A stretch of 64,000 nt of DNA from Herbinix hemicellulosilytica (GTDB lineage Bacteria > Bacillota > Clostridia > Lachnospirales > Lachnospiraceae), in the NCBI RefSeq assembly GCF_002904165.1, contig NZ_CVTD020000010.1, positions 62,001 to 126,000 on the forward strand, read 5' to 3'. A program made the translations under genes and the position numbers. Below the pieces are notes generated by a model that was not told where the DNA came from, did not search any database, and was given only the letters and a program-made list of their open reading frames with translations. Of this stretch, positions 9,926 through 18,681 are shown one piece after another; position 1 is the first letter of the stretch, and every line of letters begins with the position of its first letter.

Positions 9926-9976
9926 CAGGCAAAATGCCTTAAAAGTATTTTAAATTGTATAGTTGGGGGATTACTT

Positions 9977-10669
9977 ATGGCTGATATTGTTCAAATAAAC
10001 GATACTACCTGGCGTATCGAAGACAACGGAGTACGATTCTTCTTACTTGCCGGAACCGATAAGGCACTGCTTATTGACAGCGGTATGAATACACCGAATG
10101 CAAAGGATATAGCTGAAGGTATTACAAAACTGCCAATAATGCTGCTTAATACGCATGCAGATCCGGATCATATATCAGGTAACGGAAGCTTCGATTATTT
10201 TTATATGCATCCTGATGAAGAAGATAATTATAGAGCCCATGGTGGGTTAGGAACTATTGTGCCTGTAAAAGATAATGACGTCATAGATCTTGGAAGCCGA
10301 CCGCTGAAAATCATTTTCATACCTGGGCATACACCCGGAAGCATAGCTATATTGGATATAAACAACAGGGTACTTATTTCGGGAGATACCGTTCAGGATG
10401 GAAACATTTGTATGTTTAGGGAAGGCAGAAATTTGCTTACGTATGTTAAAAGCTTAAAAAAGCTGTCTATGTTTACAGATGACTTTGATACAATATATCC
10501 GTCCCATGGCTCATTTCCGGTAAGCCCGGAATTAATTGAAAGGCTTATTGAAGGTGCAGAGCAAATTATGAGTGGGACAGTAAAAGGTAAGATTATAGAT
10601 ATTTTTGATACATCGGCTATGCTCTATAAATTTCCATATGCCGGTTTTATCTGTGATATTCCTGAATAA
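9977..10669 (+). CDS. MBL-fold metallo-hydrolase
   Basis: A 230-residue cytoplasmic metallo-beta-lactamase-fold hydrolase. The metal motif reads NTHADPDH (His60, Asp62, Asp64, His65), in which the second His of the usual HxHxDH is Asp, a variant common in this subgroup. Other ligands are His118 in PGHTPGS, the Asp of SGDTVQDG and the final His in YPSHG. Substrate unknown; glyoxalase-II-like or thioesterase-like chemistry is typical of the fold. GTTGGGGGA upstream of the ATG serves as ribosome site. It follows the glycosyltransferase by 51 bases. Confidence 0.9.
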   Translation: MADIVQINDTTWRIEDNGVRFFLLAGTDKALLIDSGMNTPNAKDIAEGITKLPIMLLNTHADPDHISGNGSFDYFYMHPDEEDNYRAHGGLGTIVPVKDNDVIDLGSRPLKIIFIPGHTPGSIAILDINNRVLISGDTVQDGNICMFREGRNLLTYVKSLKKLSMFTDDFDTIYPSHGSFPVSPELIERLIEGAEQIMSGTVKGKIIDIFDTSAMLYKFPYAGFICDIPE

Positions 10670-11232
10670 AAAAGTAAATGGGCTACCTGACATCGATTTT
10701 TTCTTGGCTGTTATGCCTGAAGAATCAATGGCAGGAAGGCCTTATTTTTTTGCTTACAAATATAACGGCCGGGATAAAGATCATAAAGTTAAGTTGCAGA
10801 TTAAATAACCGTTTTTAATATGGCTAAGAAAAGGAATATTACGAGTTGTTTTTGCTTTATTGGTTATTATGTATTAAGACTGTATTAAATATTAGTTAGG
10901 GTTGAAAATGGAACTGTTGTTATCGACAAGTATCAACTATTATGGAAAAAAAGCAACCAAAAAATGATATCATTACCTAAAATAGTTTATGTTTATGTAT
11001 AATTCGACAATTTTAAAATGCATGAAAAATGATTACATTTGGCAACCAATTTGTGTAAATTGATAATACTTATCAATTACAAATCTTAATTAAACAATTA
11101 AAAATGCAAAAAAGAATAAAGTTATGCGGTCATAAAATATATGTTATATATAAATTTATTTAAATATATAGATAAATTTGGTGCTTAAAAGCAAATAGTC
11201 AGAATGATATGTAATTCGTAGTCTGATGTCAA
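10670..11232. other. Long AT-rich intergenic stretch
   Basis: Right after the hydrolase stop a short open frame to 10808 reads NGLPDIDFFLAVMPEE and AGRPYFFAYKYNGRDKDHK. It has no start or ribosome site and looks like a gene fragment of unknown origin. The rest, to the protease promoter, is AT-rich with no gene I can support. Confidence 0.4.
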
Positions 11233-11242
11233 TCAATTCGAA

Positions 11243-11271
11243 TTGACAAGTATTGGAATACCAAATAAAAT
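11243..11271 (+). promoter_or_regulatory. SigA-type promoter of the subtilase gene
   Basis: TTGACA at 11243-11248, 17-bp spacer and TAAAAT at 11266-11271. A 14-bp perfect palindrome, TCAATTCGAATTGA at 11233-11246, overlaps the -35 box and could be an operator. Confidence 0.65.
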
Positions 11272-11360
11272 TGGGATTGAAGATTTAATTCTTCCGGTTG
11301 GCGCTAACTGAAAATTACTCTTTAATTTGATATAAATATAATCAGAAAGGGGTTGTGCTT

Positions 11361-12710
11361 ATGTTTCTGAAAAAACTTTTTAAAGTTGCATTGATTTCTT
11401 GCCTAGCAGTTGCATGCATATTAGGAAGTATCACATCATTTTCTAAAGCTTCTGCTGACGATTACCTAAGTAAAGTATATAGTACTAAAAATTATGATCA
11501 GCCGTATGCAACAGACAGAGTGATTGTAGCTTATAAGAAGGATACGGCAAGCCTTTTGGCAGCAAGCGGTCAGTTAACGGCTTATGAAAAGAATTTAAGT
11601 GGTAAATTTGGTTTAAGACTAAAGCATAATTTATCCAGAAAAAATGATAAATATGATGTAAGGCTTTATACCATTGATGATTCATCTCAAACCGTTCTCG
11701 ATGTCATTAATGAACTGAAAGATGACCCTAATGTAGCATATGTTGAACCTGATTATATTATCCGTGCTACAGATAGAATTCCAAATGATCCATATTATTC
11801 AAATCTTTATGCACCCGGTAAAATCAGTGCTCCTAAAGCTTGGGACACCCATACCGGATCAAAAAATATAGTAGTTGGCGTGGTTGATACTGGCATTCAA
11901 TATACGCATCCTGATCTTGCAGGCAATATATGGGTAAATCCCGATGAAATTCCGGGGAACGGAAAAGACGATGATAATAATGGCTACATAGATGATATAT
12001 ATGGCTGGAATTTTGTAAGTAATAATAACAGGCCGCTTGATGATAACGGTCACGGTACCCATGTAGCCGGAATAATAGGAGCTGTAGGAAATAACGGCAT
12101 TGGTGTAACAGGTGTTACATGGAATACGCAGATAGCAGCTTTAAAATTCCTTGATGCAGATGGTAGTGGTTATACTTCAAATGCTATTTTAGCAATTAAT
12201 TATGCTGCTGAAAAAGGATTTGATATTCTTAACAACAGCTGGGGCGGCGGTTCATATAGCCAGAGTTTAAAAAATGCAATTGACGCTTATAAAGGTGTAT
12301 TCGTAGCAGCAGCCGGTAATGAAGGAAGAAATAATGATAGTTACCCTACTTATCCGGCAAGCTATACTTCAAGTAACATTATTTCAGTTGCTGCAACTAC
12401 AAGTACCGATGCTTTAGCAAGTTATAGTAACTATGGCAGAACAAGTGTAGACTTAGGTGCTCCCGGTTCTTCTATTTACAGTACATACATAAATAGCAGG
12501 TATGCATCATTAAGCGGTACCTCTATGGCGGCACCACAGGTTTCCGGAGCCCTTGCATTGATTAAATCCTATAAGCCTTCTTTAACGACTGCTCAACTGA
12601 AATCACTTATTTTGAATAATGTTGATAGTGTATCAAGCTTGAGTAATAGGACTGTAACCGGTGGCAGATTAAATGTTGCAAAAGCATTAGCAGCGGCTAA
12701 ATCTAATTAA
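11361..12710 (+). CDS. Secreted subtilisin-like serine protease (S8)
   Basis: A 449-residue preproenzyme. The signal peptide spans about 1-32 (ends SKASA). A propeptide of inhibitor type (about 48-137, with DRVIVAYKK and NVAYVEPDY) folds the enzyme and blocks it until cleavage. The catalytic domain (about 140-449) shows Asp176 in GVVDTGI, His231 in HGTHVAG, the oxyanion Asn320 in AAAGN and Ser388 in SGTSMAAP. DDDNNGYIDD near 203-212 resembles a calcium site. There is no cell-wall or dockerin module, so it should be released. I chose ATG 11361 because AAAGGGG (11346-11352) sits at correct distance; the GTG at 11355 is too close. It has its own promoter and terminator. Confidence 0.95.
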   Translation: MFLKKLFKVALISCLAVACILGSITSFSKASADDYLSKVYSTKNYDQPYATDRVIVAYKKDTASLLAASGQLTAYEKNLSGKFGLRLKHNLSRKNDKYDVRLYTIDDSSQTVLDVINELKDDPNVAYVEPDYIIRATDRIPNDPYYSNLYAPGKISAPKAWDTHTGSKNIVVGVVDTGIQYTHPDLAGNIWVNPDEIPGNGKDDDNNGYIDDIYGWNFVSNNNRPLDDNGHGTHVAGIIGAVGNNGIGVTGVTWNTQIAALKFLDADGSGYTSNAILAINYAAEKGFDILNNSWGGGSYSQSLKNAIDAYKGVFVAAAGNEGRNNDSYPTYPASYTSSNIISVAATTSTDALASYSNYGRTSVDLGAPGSSIYSTYINSRYASLSGTSMAAPQVSGALALIKSYKPSLTTAQLKSLILNNVDSVSSLSNRTVTGGRLNVAKALAAAKSN

Positions 12711-12716
12711 ATCATA

Positions 12717-12756
12717 AAAAACTGTGTCGGCAATTTATGCCGGCACAGTTTTTCAT
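12717..12756 (+). terminator. Terminator of the subtilase gene
   Basis: AACTGTGTCGGCA pairs with TGCCGGCACAGTT around a short loop, followed by a T run. Confidence 0.9.
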
Positions 12757-13283
12757 AGAAAATTGTAAAAAGTAAATTATGTTTATGTTTTTAATAAAAG
12801 CTTAGCCGTTTTTGTAAAATTTTTATTATGTTTTAGTTTGTATTGAATTTTATTTTTTAATTATAATAGTATCATTTTAAGAAACATTTAGATAATAGAT
12901 AACATTGTATGGTGCAGCAGGAATTTGCTGATTTGGCAAGGAAGAAAAAGAAAGATAGAGGATGGCTTAAAGATGTAATAATTAGTGTATGACCATAGCA
13001 ATTGAGTGATATTTCTGTATTAATATCTGAAATAATAACAGACAATAATGAACAGATTTTTTGTAAACTCCAAAAGCAAATATCGGCTTATAATATGCTA
13101 CATAATGTAAAGGAATACACACTGTGCAGTTTTACTATTCCAAACGGTGTGTTTTTTTATCTTAAGCAGAGTACTTTACTTATTGTTGAAATTACATGTT
13201 AAAAAAATAAATGTCATTTGTTAATATTGTAACATATACTGGGAAAATAATAAAAATACTTACAAAAATAGTCATTTTTAACA
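12757..13283. other. Intergenic stretch with gene scraps
   Basis: A 27-codon frame from the ATG at 12909 (QQEFADLARKKKKDRGWLKD) and a 66-codon frame at 13002-13202 lack ribosome sites and recognisable domains. They may be remnants. No complete gene is supported. Confidence 0.35.
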
Positions 13284-13313
13284 TTGACAAAAATATAACA
13301 ATTAAATTATAAT
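13284..13313 (+). promoter_or_regulatory. Strong promoter of the secreted-protein locus
   Basis: TTGACA at 13284-13289, 18-bp spacer, perfect TATAAT at 13308-13313. It lies outside the inverted repeat that brackets the next gene. Confidence 0.75.
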
Positions 13314-13347
13314 ACATACAAAAATTTACATAAATTTAAATTTTAGG

Positions 13348-13376
13348 AATAAAAGACAGTATAATGGCTTTACGCT
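13348..13376 (+). repeat. Left arm of inverted repeat around secreted-protein gene
   Basis: AATAAAAGACAGTATA, then ATGG, then CTTTACGCT. It is the near-exact reverse complement of 13930-13957. It lies in the 5' leader, just before the AAAGGAGGG ribosome site of the secreted protein. Confidence 0.9.
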
Positions 13377-13402
13377 ATTAATTAAAAGGAGGGATAAGTA
13401 CT

Positions 13403-13885
13403 ATGAAGAAAACTTTATTATCATTAGCATTAGCGTTATTACTTGTATTCAATACTGCTACATATGCCTTTGCAACTTCTGGCTCACAATCAACAACTAA
13501 TAGCAGCTTATCAGCAACCCTGACATCCAATGCATGGATCCAAACTATTTCTGATTTGGACGGTACAGGAGAATTCCAGGTTTCTGCCGTCTATAGCAGT
13601 ACTAACAGTGCCTACAAGAACCCTGACTGGATAAAGACTGCATGGGATTTCTATGCAATTGGTATCGGTGTTTCTATTAAATTTACAGAAAGTGTCAGCT
13701 CATCAGTAGGTGGAAGTGGTTACACATCCACATCCTCAGGTTACTGGATCAACTCAAATGGTGCAAATACAGCTTGGTGGAGAGGAAGAGTTGGAGCCAC
13801 TGGACTTGCACTTTATATTGGATTATATAATACTGCCAGCGCATACAAAGCTGGTGTTACAATGTCAACAACTGTTAAAATCTGA
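13403..13885 (+). CDS. Small secreted protein, bacteriocin-like or effector candidate
   Basis: A 160-residue precursor with a clear signal peptide (residues 1-25, KKTLLSLALALLLVF, cleavage after AFA). The mature ~135 residues are rich in Ser, Thr, Gly and aromatic residues, lack Cys and alternate in a beta-strand pattern (AWWRGRVGATGLALYIGLY). I recognise no family. A very strong promoter and AAAGGAGGG ribosome site suggest abundant expression. Downstream lies a four-gene cluster with a LolD-type ATPase and MacB/FtsX-like permease, the arrangement seen around lactococcin 972-type bacteriocins, but the sequence does not look like lactococcin 972. A surface or matrix protein is the main alternative. 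Confidence 0.8.
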   Translation: MKKTLLSLALALLLVFNTATYAFATSGSQSTTNSSLSATLTSNAWIQTISDLDGTGEFQVSAVYSSTNSAYKNPDWIKTAWDFYAIGIGVSIKFTESVSSSVGGSGYTSTSSGYWINSNGANTAWWRGRVGATGLALYIGLYNTASAYKAGVTMSTTVKI

Positions 13886-13929
13886 TAGATATCAGTTATG
13901 ACATTGCCTGTAATATGATTTAAAATTGC

Positions 13930-13957
13930 AGCGTAAAGTCATATACTGTCTTTTATT
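13930..13957 (-). repeat. Right arm of inverted repeat around secreted-protein gene
   Basis: AGCGTAAAG (13930-13938), TCA, then TATACTGTCTTTTATT (13942-13957): the reverse complement of the left arm at 13348-13376 apart from a 3-4 base centre. It sits just before the ribosome site of the next gene. Confidence 0.9.
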
Positions 13958-13977
13958 ATATATTGAGGAGTGAGCTA

Positions 13978-15633
13978 ATGATAAAACAGGGTAAAATTAA
14001 AAATGTGTTAATCATTGTTATATTGTTTTCATTAATATTTATGTTCGCATTACTATATTTTCTGAAAAATTCTGCAAAAGATAAGTTGGAAACAGTTAAA
14101 TTGCAATATAGCAAAAAGTATTCTACAGATAATCCGGATGTAGTAGATTATTTTAAGTCATTTATAAAAGATCAAAATATTGTAATGCATGAATTTACCG
14201 ATGAAAAATCTAATTTAGATACCTTAATTTATTACTATTTTACATTGGAGAAAGATAACACCAACTTTGCATCTATAGCAGAAACTATAATGAATGATAT
14301 CAGCATCAATATAGATGATTCCAATTACCTTCAATCTAATTTGTCAAATATTGTGGATATCATATATTTATATTCCAATATAGCACTAAAATATGATATT
14401 CACAATGATAAAATAAATAATACCATACAAAAAATATACATACCAATTAATGAATACATAAACTCTTTTACTCAAAAAGATATAGGATTATATGTACTAA
14501 AATGGAAATTATGTTATTGTTGTGCTATATTAAATATGGATATGTCACCTTTTGAAAATTGGCAAGAGTATAAAGTAAATATTACAAACCAAGATATTTT
14601 ATCTGAGTATACAAAAGAAATTGTTGATGTGTTGTTTGAAAAAATAATTGAAAATAAGAAAAATGATATAAACGGCCTTTGTAAAAAATACTCAGACTTA
14701 TATATTTCAAATGTCATTGATATTGACACATATGTTATATATATAAGTTTGCTATCGGATTTGTTTGCTTTAGACAATGAATTAATTTATAGTACAGAAA
14801 TTTTTAATTTTTATAAAGAAAATTTCTATAGCAGTTCACCTTTTCTTTTATTCTGGGCTTTTAGGACGGTTGAATACTGTAATAAATCTTATAATTACCG
14901 GATAAAGGAATTATATTCAGGAACTCCTTTAAGTGATGACGGGTTTGCGTCTACTGCGGCACTTATAATTCCAACTTTCCGCAGGTTGTATGCATATTTG
15001 GAAATCTGCCGTTTCCTTGGTATAAACATATCTGATTGTAATGTTAAAAATTGGATTGACAAAATAGATAAAAATGCAATTATGATTGATGATTTATATT
15101 ATGCAAGATTAATATTTAACGAATATCCGGATTTTGAATATTCCTTAGATAATACAATAGATAATATGATGAAGAAACTTGATCATGTTTCGGTTACAGA
15201 AACGAATAGTTATCAATTCTATTCATTTTTGAAGGCATTATATTATTTCGATAAAAACGGAAAGAAATTATATAATAAGTACAAGTCTTATATCAACAGT
15301 AAAGGAGATGATATAAATATTATTGAAAAGTTGTGGAGTATGGAGCTCGATTATTTATATAAAGGGAAAAAACCTGATTTTTCTGATATAGAATCATCAA
15401 TTTTAAATGCCGATGATGAAATTAAAACAGATATATATTATAATTATGTTAATTTGTTACATATTAATCCAAATGATTTGGATGAATTAGTAAATGAAAA
15501 AATATTAGCTGAAATTCAAAAATATCGAACTAATGGAGGATATTATAATAATCCTGTTTTTAAGTATGTTGATATATATAAAACTTACCAGATTATGCAT
15601 GTCATGAATTTTATTCAAATCAATTTATATTAG
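13978..15633 (+). CDS. Membrane-anchored helical protein, possible alpha/alpha-toroid
   Basis: A 551-residue protein with one N-terminal membrane segment (about residues 8-30) and a long, mostly helical, extracytoplasmic part with no Pfam family I recognise. Two segments recall the repeats of squalene-cyclase/prenyltransferase alpha-alpha toroids: DDGFASTAALIIPTFRRLYA and, at the C-terminus, NGGYYNNP with DIYKTYQIMHVM. No catalytic or zinc motif is evident. ATG 13978 is the start, with GAGGAG at 13965-13970 seven bases away; an upstream TTG at 13963 overlaps that site and is rejected. It begins a tight gene run with the ATPase 12 bases downstream. It may process, fold or receive the secreted protein; this is inference. 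Confidence 0.75.
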   Translation: MIKQGKIKNVLIIVILFSLIFMFALLYFLKNSAKDKLETVKLQYSKKYSTDNPDVVDYFKSFIKDQNIVMHEFTDEKSNLDTLIYYYFTLEKDNTNFASIAETIMNDISINIDDSNYLQSNLSNIVDIIYLYSNIALKYDIHNDKINNTIQKIYIPINEYINSFTQKDIGLYVLKWKLCYCCAILNMDMSPFENWQEYKVNITNQDILSEYTKEIVDVLFEKIIENKKNDINGLCKKYSDLYISNVIDIDTYVIYISLLSDLFALDNELIYSTEIFNFYKENFYSSSPFLLFWAFRTVEYCNKSYNYRIKELYSGTPLSDDGFASTAALIIPTFRRLYAYLEICRFLGINISDCNVKNWIDKIDKNAIMIDDLYYARLIFNEYPDFEYSLDNTIDNMMKKLDHVSVTETNSYQFYSFLKALYYFDKNGKKLYNKYKSYINSKGDDINIIEKLWSMELDYLYKGKKPDFSDIESSILNADDEIKTDIYYNYVNLLHINPNDLDELVNEKILAEIQKYRTNGGYYNNPVFKYVDIYKTYQIMHVMNFIQINLY

Positions 15634-15645
15634 GAGGGGCTCATA

Positions 15646-16305
15646 TTGGGCAACATACTGGAAGTACATAGACTAAGCAAAAAGTACGGTAATAATACAG
15701 TATTAGAAAATATAAATTTTTCACTGAAAGAAAATGAAATAATGCTTATAAAGGGAAAATCCGGTGCTGGTAAGTCTACATTGTTAAATTTATGTTCTAT
15801 GATTGAAAATCCGGATACCGGAGAAATATTTTTTAACGGAAGAAATATGAATTCTTATTGTGAGAAAGAAAAAAGAGACTTGATAAGAAATCATCTGGGT
15901 TACATTTTTCAGGATTTTAATCTTTTTGAAGACTTAACCGTTTACGATAATCTTTATATATATCTATGCGTAGTATCAAAATTAAGTAAAGATTATATTA
16001 ATGAATTAATTAAAAAAACACTCGATGAAGTAGGACTGTTACAAAAGCTGAAGCATAAAGTAAAGCTTCTTTCAGGGGGAGAGCGGCAGAGAGTTGCATT
16101 GGCAAGAACGTTACTTCTTCCCCGTAAACTTGTATTTGCGGATGAGCCGACTGCAAATATAGACGATGAAAATTCTGCCGTAATAGCTAAAATTTTTCAA
16201 AAATTAAAAGAAAAAAATACTGCAATTATAATTGTATCCCATGATGATATATTTGACAGTATTGCTGATAAAATATATTTGTTAGAAGGTGGACAGCTGT
16301 GTTAA
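15646..16305 (+). CDS. ABC transporter ATPase, LolD/MacB type
   Basis: A 219-residue stand-alone ATPase. Walker A is GKSGAGKST (about 36-44), the Q-loop GYIFQDFNLFEDLT is typical of LolD/MacB/FtsE-like ATPases, the signature is LSGGERQRVALARTL, Walker B is LVFADEPTANID and the H-loop is VSHD. TTG start after AGGAGGGG. It overlaps the permease gene by 7 bases and should pair with it to power a mechanotransmission-type transporter rather than a classical flux channel. Bacteriocin export or immunity, or lipoprotein release, are the usual jobs of such pairs. Confidence 0.93.
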   Translation: MGNILEVHRLSKKYGNNTVLENINFSLKENEIMLIKGKSGAGKSTLLNLCSMIENPDTGEIFFNGRNMNSYCEKEKRDLIRNHLGYIFQDFNLFEDLTVYDNLYIYLCVVSKLSKDYINELIKKTLDEVGLLQKLKHKVKLLSGGERQRVALARTLLLPRKLVFADEPTANIDDENSAVIAKIFQKLKEKNTAIIIVSHDDIFDSIADKIYLLEGGQLC

Positions 16306-17471
16306 ATGTAATTAATGTGTCAGAAATATTTTTAAAATCAAATTTTAAAAAGTTCATTTCATCTATTTTATCACTTGTGACCTTTTTGCTTATAGCCAAT
16401 TTATTATTGGGCTTTATTTTATCAACAACCGGTGTTCTGTCTGATTCTTTAGCAGACAATAATACAATGCATTTTATGGAGATCTTAATTGACAGCAGTA
16501 TAGAACGTGACATAGAAGAAATAAGAGAAAATCTTCAAAAAATAAAGCATGTCGAAAGTATTATATGGGATTATTCACATCCGATTCTGCTAGAAGCCGT
16601 TAATTCCGATTCAAATGCCATATTAAATATTATTGGAATACCTAAAGCCGCTTTAAAATACTTTGGTGCAGAAACAGATAAAGAAGAATATTTTTTTATA
16701 CCGTCAGGCAAAAAGGATTTATTTGATATCGGTTCGGAGGCAATATTTGAGGAAGGCGAGTATGTCATAAATGATGACGGTAAACTGGATGCCATTATAA
16801 CGGATCATTATGTAAAGATTGATGGTTATTATAAAGAGTTTGATTTTGATATGCTTCCTCCTGAGCTGGCTTTAATTGATGAAGCCAGAATGTTGGCTAT
16901 TGTAGAAAAAATGTCTCCGGACGGTAAGCTTTATGTTAAGAGAGTGATTTTAACTGTTGATGATATATCGTATATGAAAGAAATAGAAACACAAATAAAT
17001 AAAATATATCCTGATGTTACAATTCGTTATTCCCTCAAATACAGTAAAGATTTACCTGCTTTTTCTGTTATACTTATTGCCGGTAGCAGTATTATTATTT
17101 TATTCCTGTTAATTATTTGTGTTATCAATATAAGAAATAATGTTAATCAGATATTAAATACACGGAACAGAGACATAGGTTTACTGTCATTATTCGGAAC
17201 TGATGAAAAAAATATTAAATTAATTTTTATACTAGAGTTTGCATTTTACGGTTTCATGGCATTTATTTTTTCTACTGTTTCTGTCGCTTTAATATTCGGA
17301 TTATTTAAACTGGCATTGAATGTTGATTTGCTGACCAATTATTTTTATTTCTATGTGTTACTTGATTTAATAATCTCAGTTGTGATTTTCTGCCTGATAA
17401 GCATAGTCCAAATAAACAGCAGACTGAAAAAACTTAACAAAGAAAAATTATTTAAGGAGTTTTTAAAATGA
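16299..17471 (+). CDS. FtsX/MacB-like ABC permease
   Basis: A 390-residue membrane protein with one N-terminal membrane segment (about 21-46), a large extracytoplasmic domain (about 47-255) and three C-terminal segments (about 256-280, 309-335, 347-370): the MacB/FtsX topology. The loop RNRDIGLLSLFGTDEKNIK before the second-last helix is the FtsX-domain coupling motif. The external domain has no family I recognise. A TTG (inside the ATPase stop region) is used as start; the gene overlaps the upstream gene by 7 bases and the downstream lipoprotein gene by 4 (ATGA), so the proteins are made together. Confidence 0.88.
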   Translation: MLNVINVSEIFLKSNFKKFISSILSLVTFLLIANLLLGFILSTTGVLSDSLADNNTMHFMEILIDSSIERDIEEIRENLQKIKHVESIIWDYSHPILLEAVNSDSNAILNIIGIPKAALKYFGAETDKEEYFFIPSGKKDLFDIGSEAIFEEGEYVINDDGKLDAIITDHYVKIDGYYKEFDFDMLPPELALIDEARMLAIVEKMSPDGKLYVKRVILTVDDISYMKEIETQINKIYPDVTIRYSLKYSKDLPAFSVILIAGSSIIILFLLIICVINIRNNVNQILNTRNRDIGLLSLFGTDEKNIKLIFILEFAFYGFMAFIFSTVSVALIFGLFKLALNVDLLTNYFYFYVLLDLIISVVIFCLISIVQINSRLKKLNKEKLFKEFLK

Positions 17472-18412
17472 AAAGAATGATTTTTATCATAGGAATATGT
17501 GTTTTTATATTATCAGGCTGTTCGGGGAAAACGAAACTTACGAGTTTACAAAGTATAGATTCAATTGGCTATATTACTGATATAAAAAACGGTAAGCTTT
17601 ATATGAGTACGAAAAACTTAAGAACTGATAAATCGGAAATAATGTATTATAAAAATTCCTTATTAAAAAAGAGTTTATTCGTAGATGATTCCTCAGTTTC
17701 ATCTTATCATTTATTAAAAGGAAATAATGAATCAATGAGTTTGTTATTTGATTCTAAGCAAAGCAAGCTTTACAAAATCGACTCTGAAAGAACCAGAATT
17801 TTAGGAGAAACTTTGAATTACGTTTTCTTTTACATAATAGATGATGACTATATTCACATACATCAGCTAAATAAAATAACAGGAGAAATAGAATTTACGG
17901 ACAAAATAATAGAAATTACAGGTGAAATTATTGGATCAAAAGCAACCAGTAATTTTGACACCGACGAATTATACTGGTACTATAGTATGGATGGGAAAAC
18001 TTACAGGTGCAAAATTAATTCAAATAATTTAAAATTAATAGAGGTCTTAAACTACCCTACAAGCAATATATTTTGTTTAGATAAATCAGGAGACATATGT
18101 TTATGCTTATATAATGCAGCAAATGTACCGTATTCTTTTGAGCCTGTTATAATAAGAACAGATTCTTCATCAGTTGAAATTACTTTACTTAATAATGATT
18201 TGGATGAAGGAATGATAGATTTTTCACTAATATATAACGACACTTTTTATATGGGGTACAGAAGTGGTAGTCTGTTAACTCTCTACTCCTGGAATCAATC
18301 AGACAGCCTAAAAAAACTCAAAGAGTACGCAAATGTCCGTGATATAGCCTGGACTATATATGATGATAAATTATACATATATTATGATGAAAAACTGAGC
18401 AGAATAAATTAA
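17468..18412 (+). CDS. Lipoprotein with repeated beta-strand (propeller-like) domain
   Basis: A 314-residue lipoprotein with lipobox LSGC (Cys18) after a short hydrophobic signal. The rest consists of repeated four-strand patterns of hydrophobic and Tyr/Asp residues (GKLYMSTKN, SKLYKID, ELYWYYSMDGK, TFYMGYRSG, DKLYIYYDE) suggesting a beta-propeller. No known family. It is the last gene of the run and is followed by a strong terminator. It would sit on the outer face of the membrane near the permease and could bind the secreted protein or give self-protection; this is inference. Confidence 0.8.
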   Translation: MKRMIFIIGICVFILSGCSGKTKLTSLQSIDSIGYITDIKNGKLYMSTKNLRTDKSEIMYYKNSLLKKSLFVDDSSVSSYHLLKGNNESMSLLFDSKQSKLYKIDSERTRILGETLNYVFFYIIDDDYIHIHQLNKITGEIEFTDKIIEITGEIIGSKATSNFDTDELYWYYSMDGKTYRCKINSNNLKLIEVLNYPTSNIFCLDKSGDICLCLYNAANVPYSFEPVIIRTDSSSVEITLLNNDLDEGMIDFSLIYNDTFYMGYRSGSLLTLYSWNQSDSLKKLKEYANVRDIAWTIYDDKLYIYYDEKLSRIN

Positions 18413-18496
18413 TTATCAAAATGTATTTTCTGCGGAAGTTTTTAGTAAGCCGGAAAAACTTAGAAAATTTAACCTGAAAGATATATTGTAAGTTGG

Positions 18497-18537
18497 AAAT
18501 GATATAACATAGATTTATGTTATATCATTTTTATTAT
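18497..18537 (+). terminator. Terminator of the secreted-protein locus
   Basis: A 15-bp perfect stem (18497-18511 with 18516-18530), 4-nt loop and a TTTTTATTA tail. Confidence 0.9.
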
Positions 18538-18681
18538 GTATTAGATTGATTTTCAAATACCCTTTAGTATAATAATAAACATATGAATATAGTCGTTTTA
18601 CCTTTATTTACAAGCAACTATTATAAAAAAGTTAAGTATTAACAAAAGGCATATAAAGAAATATTTAAAAAGGTGGTAAAA

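Noticed and set aside
13002-13202. 66-codon ORF upstream of the secreted-protein locus
   Set aside because: No ribosome site, no family, and it does not connect to a promoter; likely chance or remnant.
13403-13885. Lactococcin 972 identity for the secreted protein
   Set aside because: Only the neighbourhood is similar; length and sequence do not fit that family.
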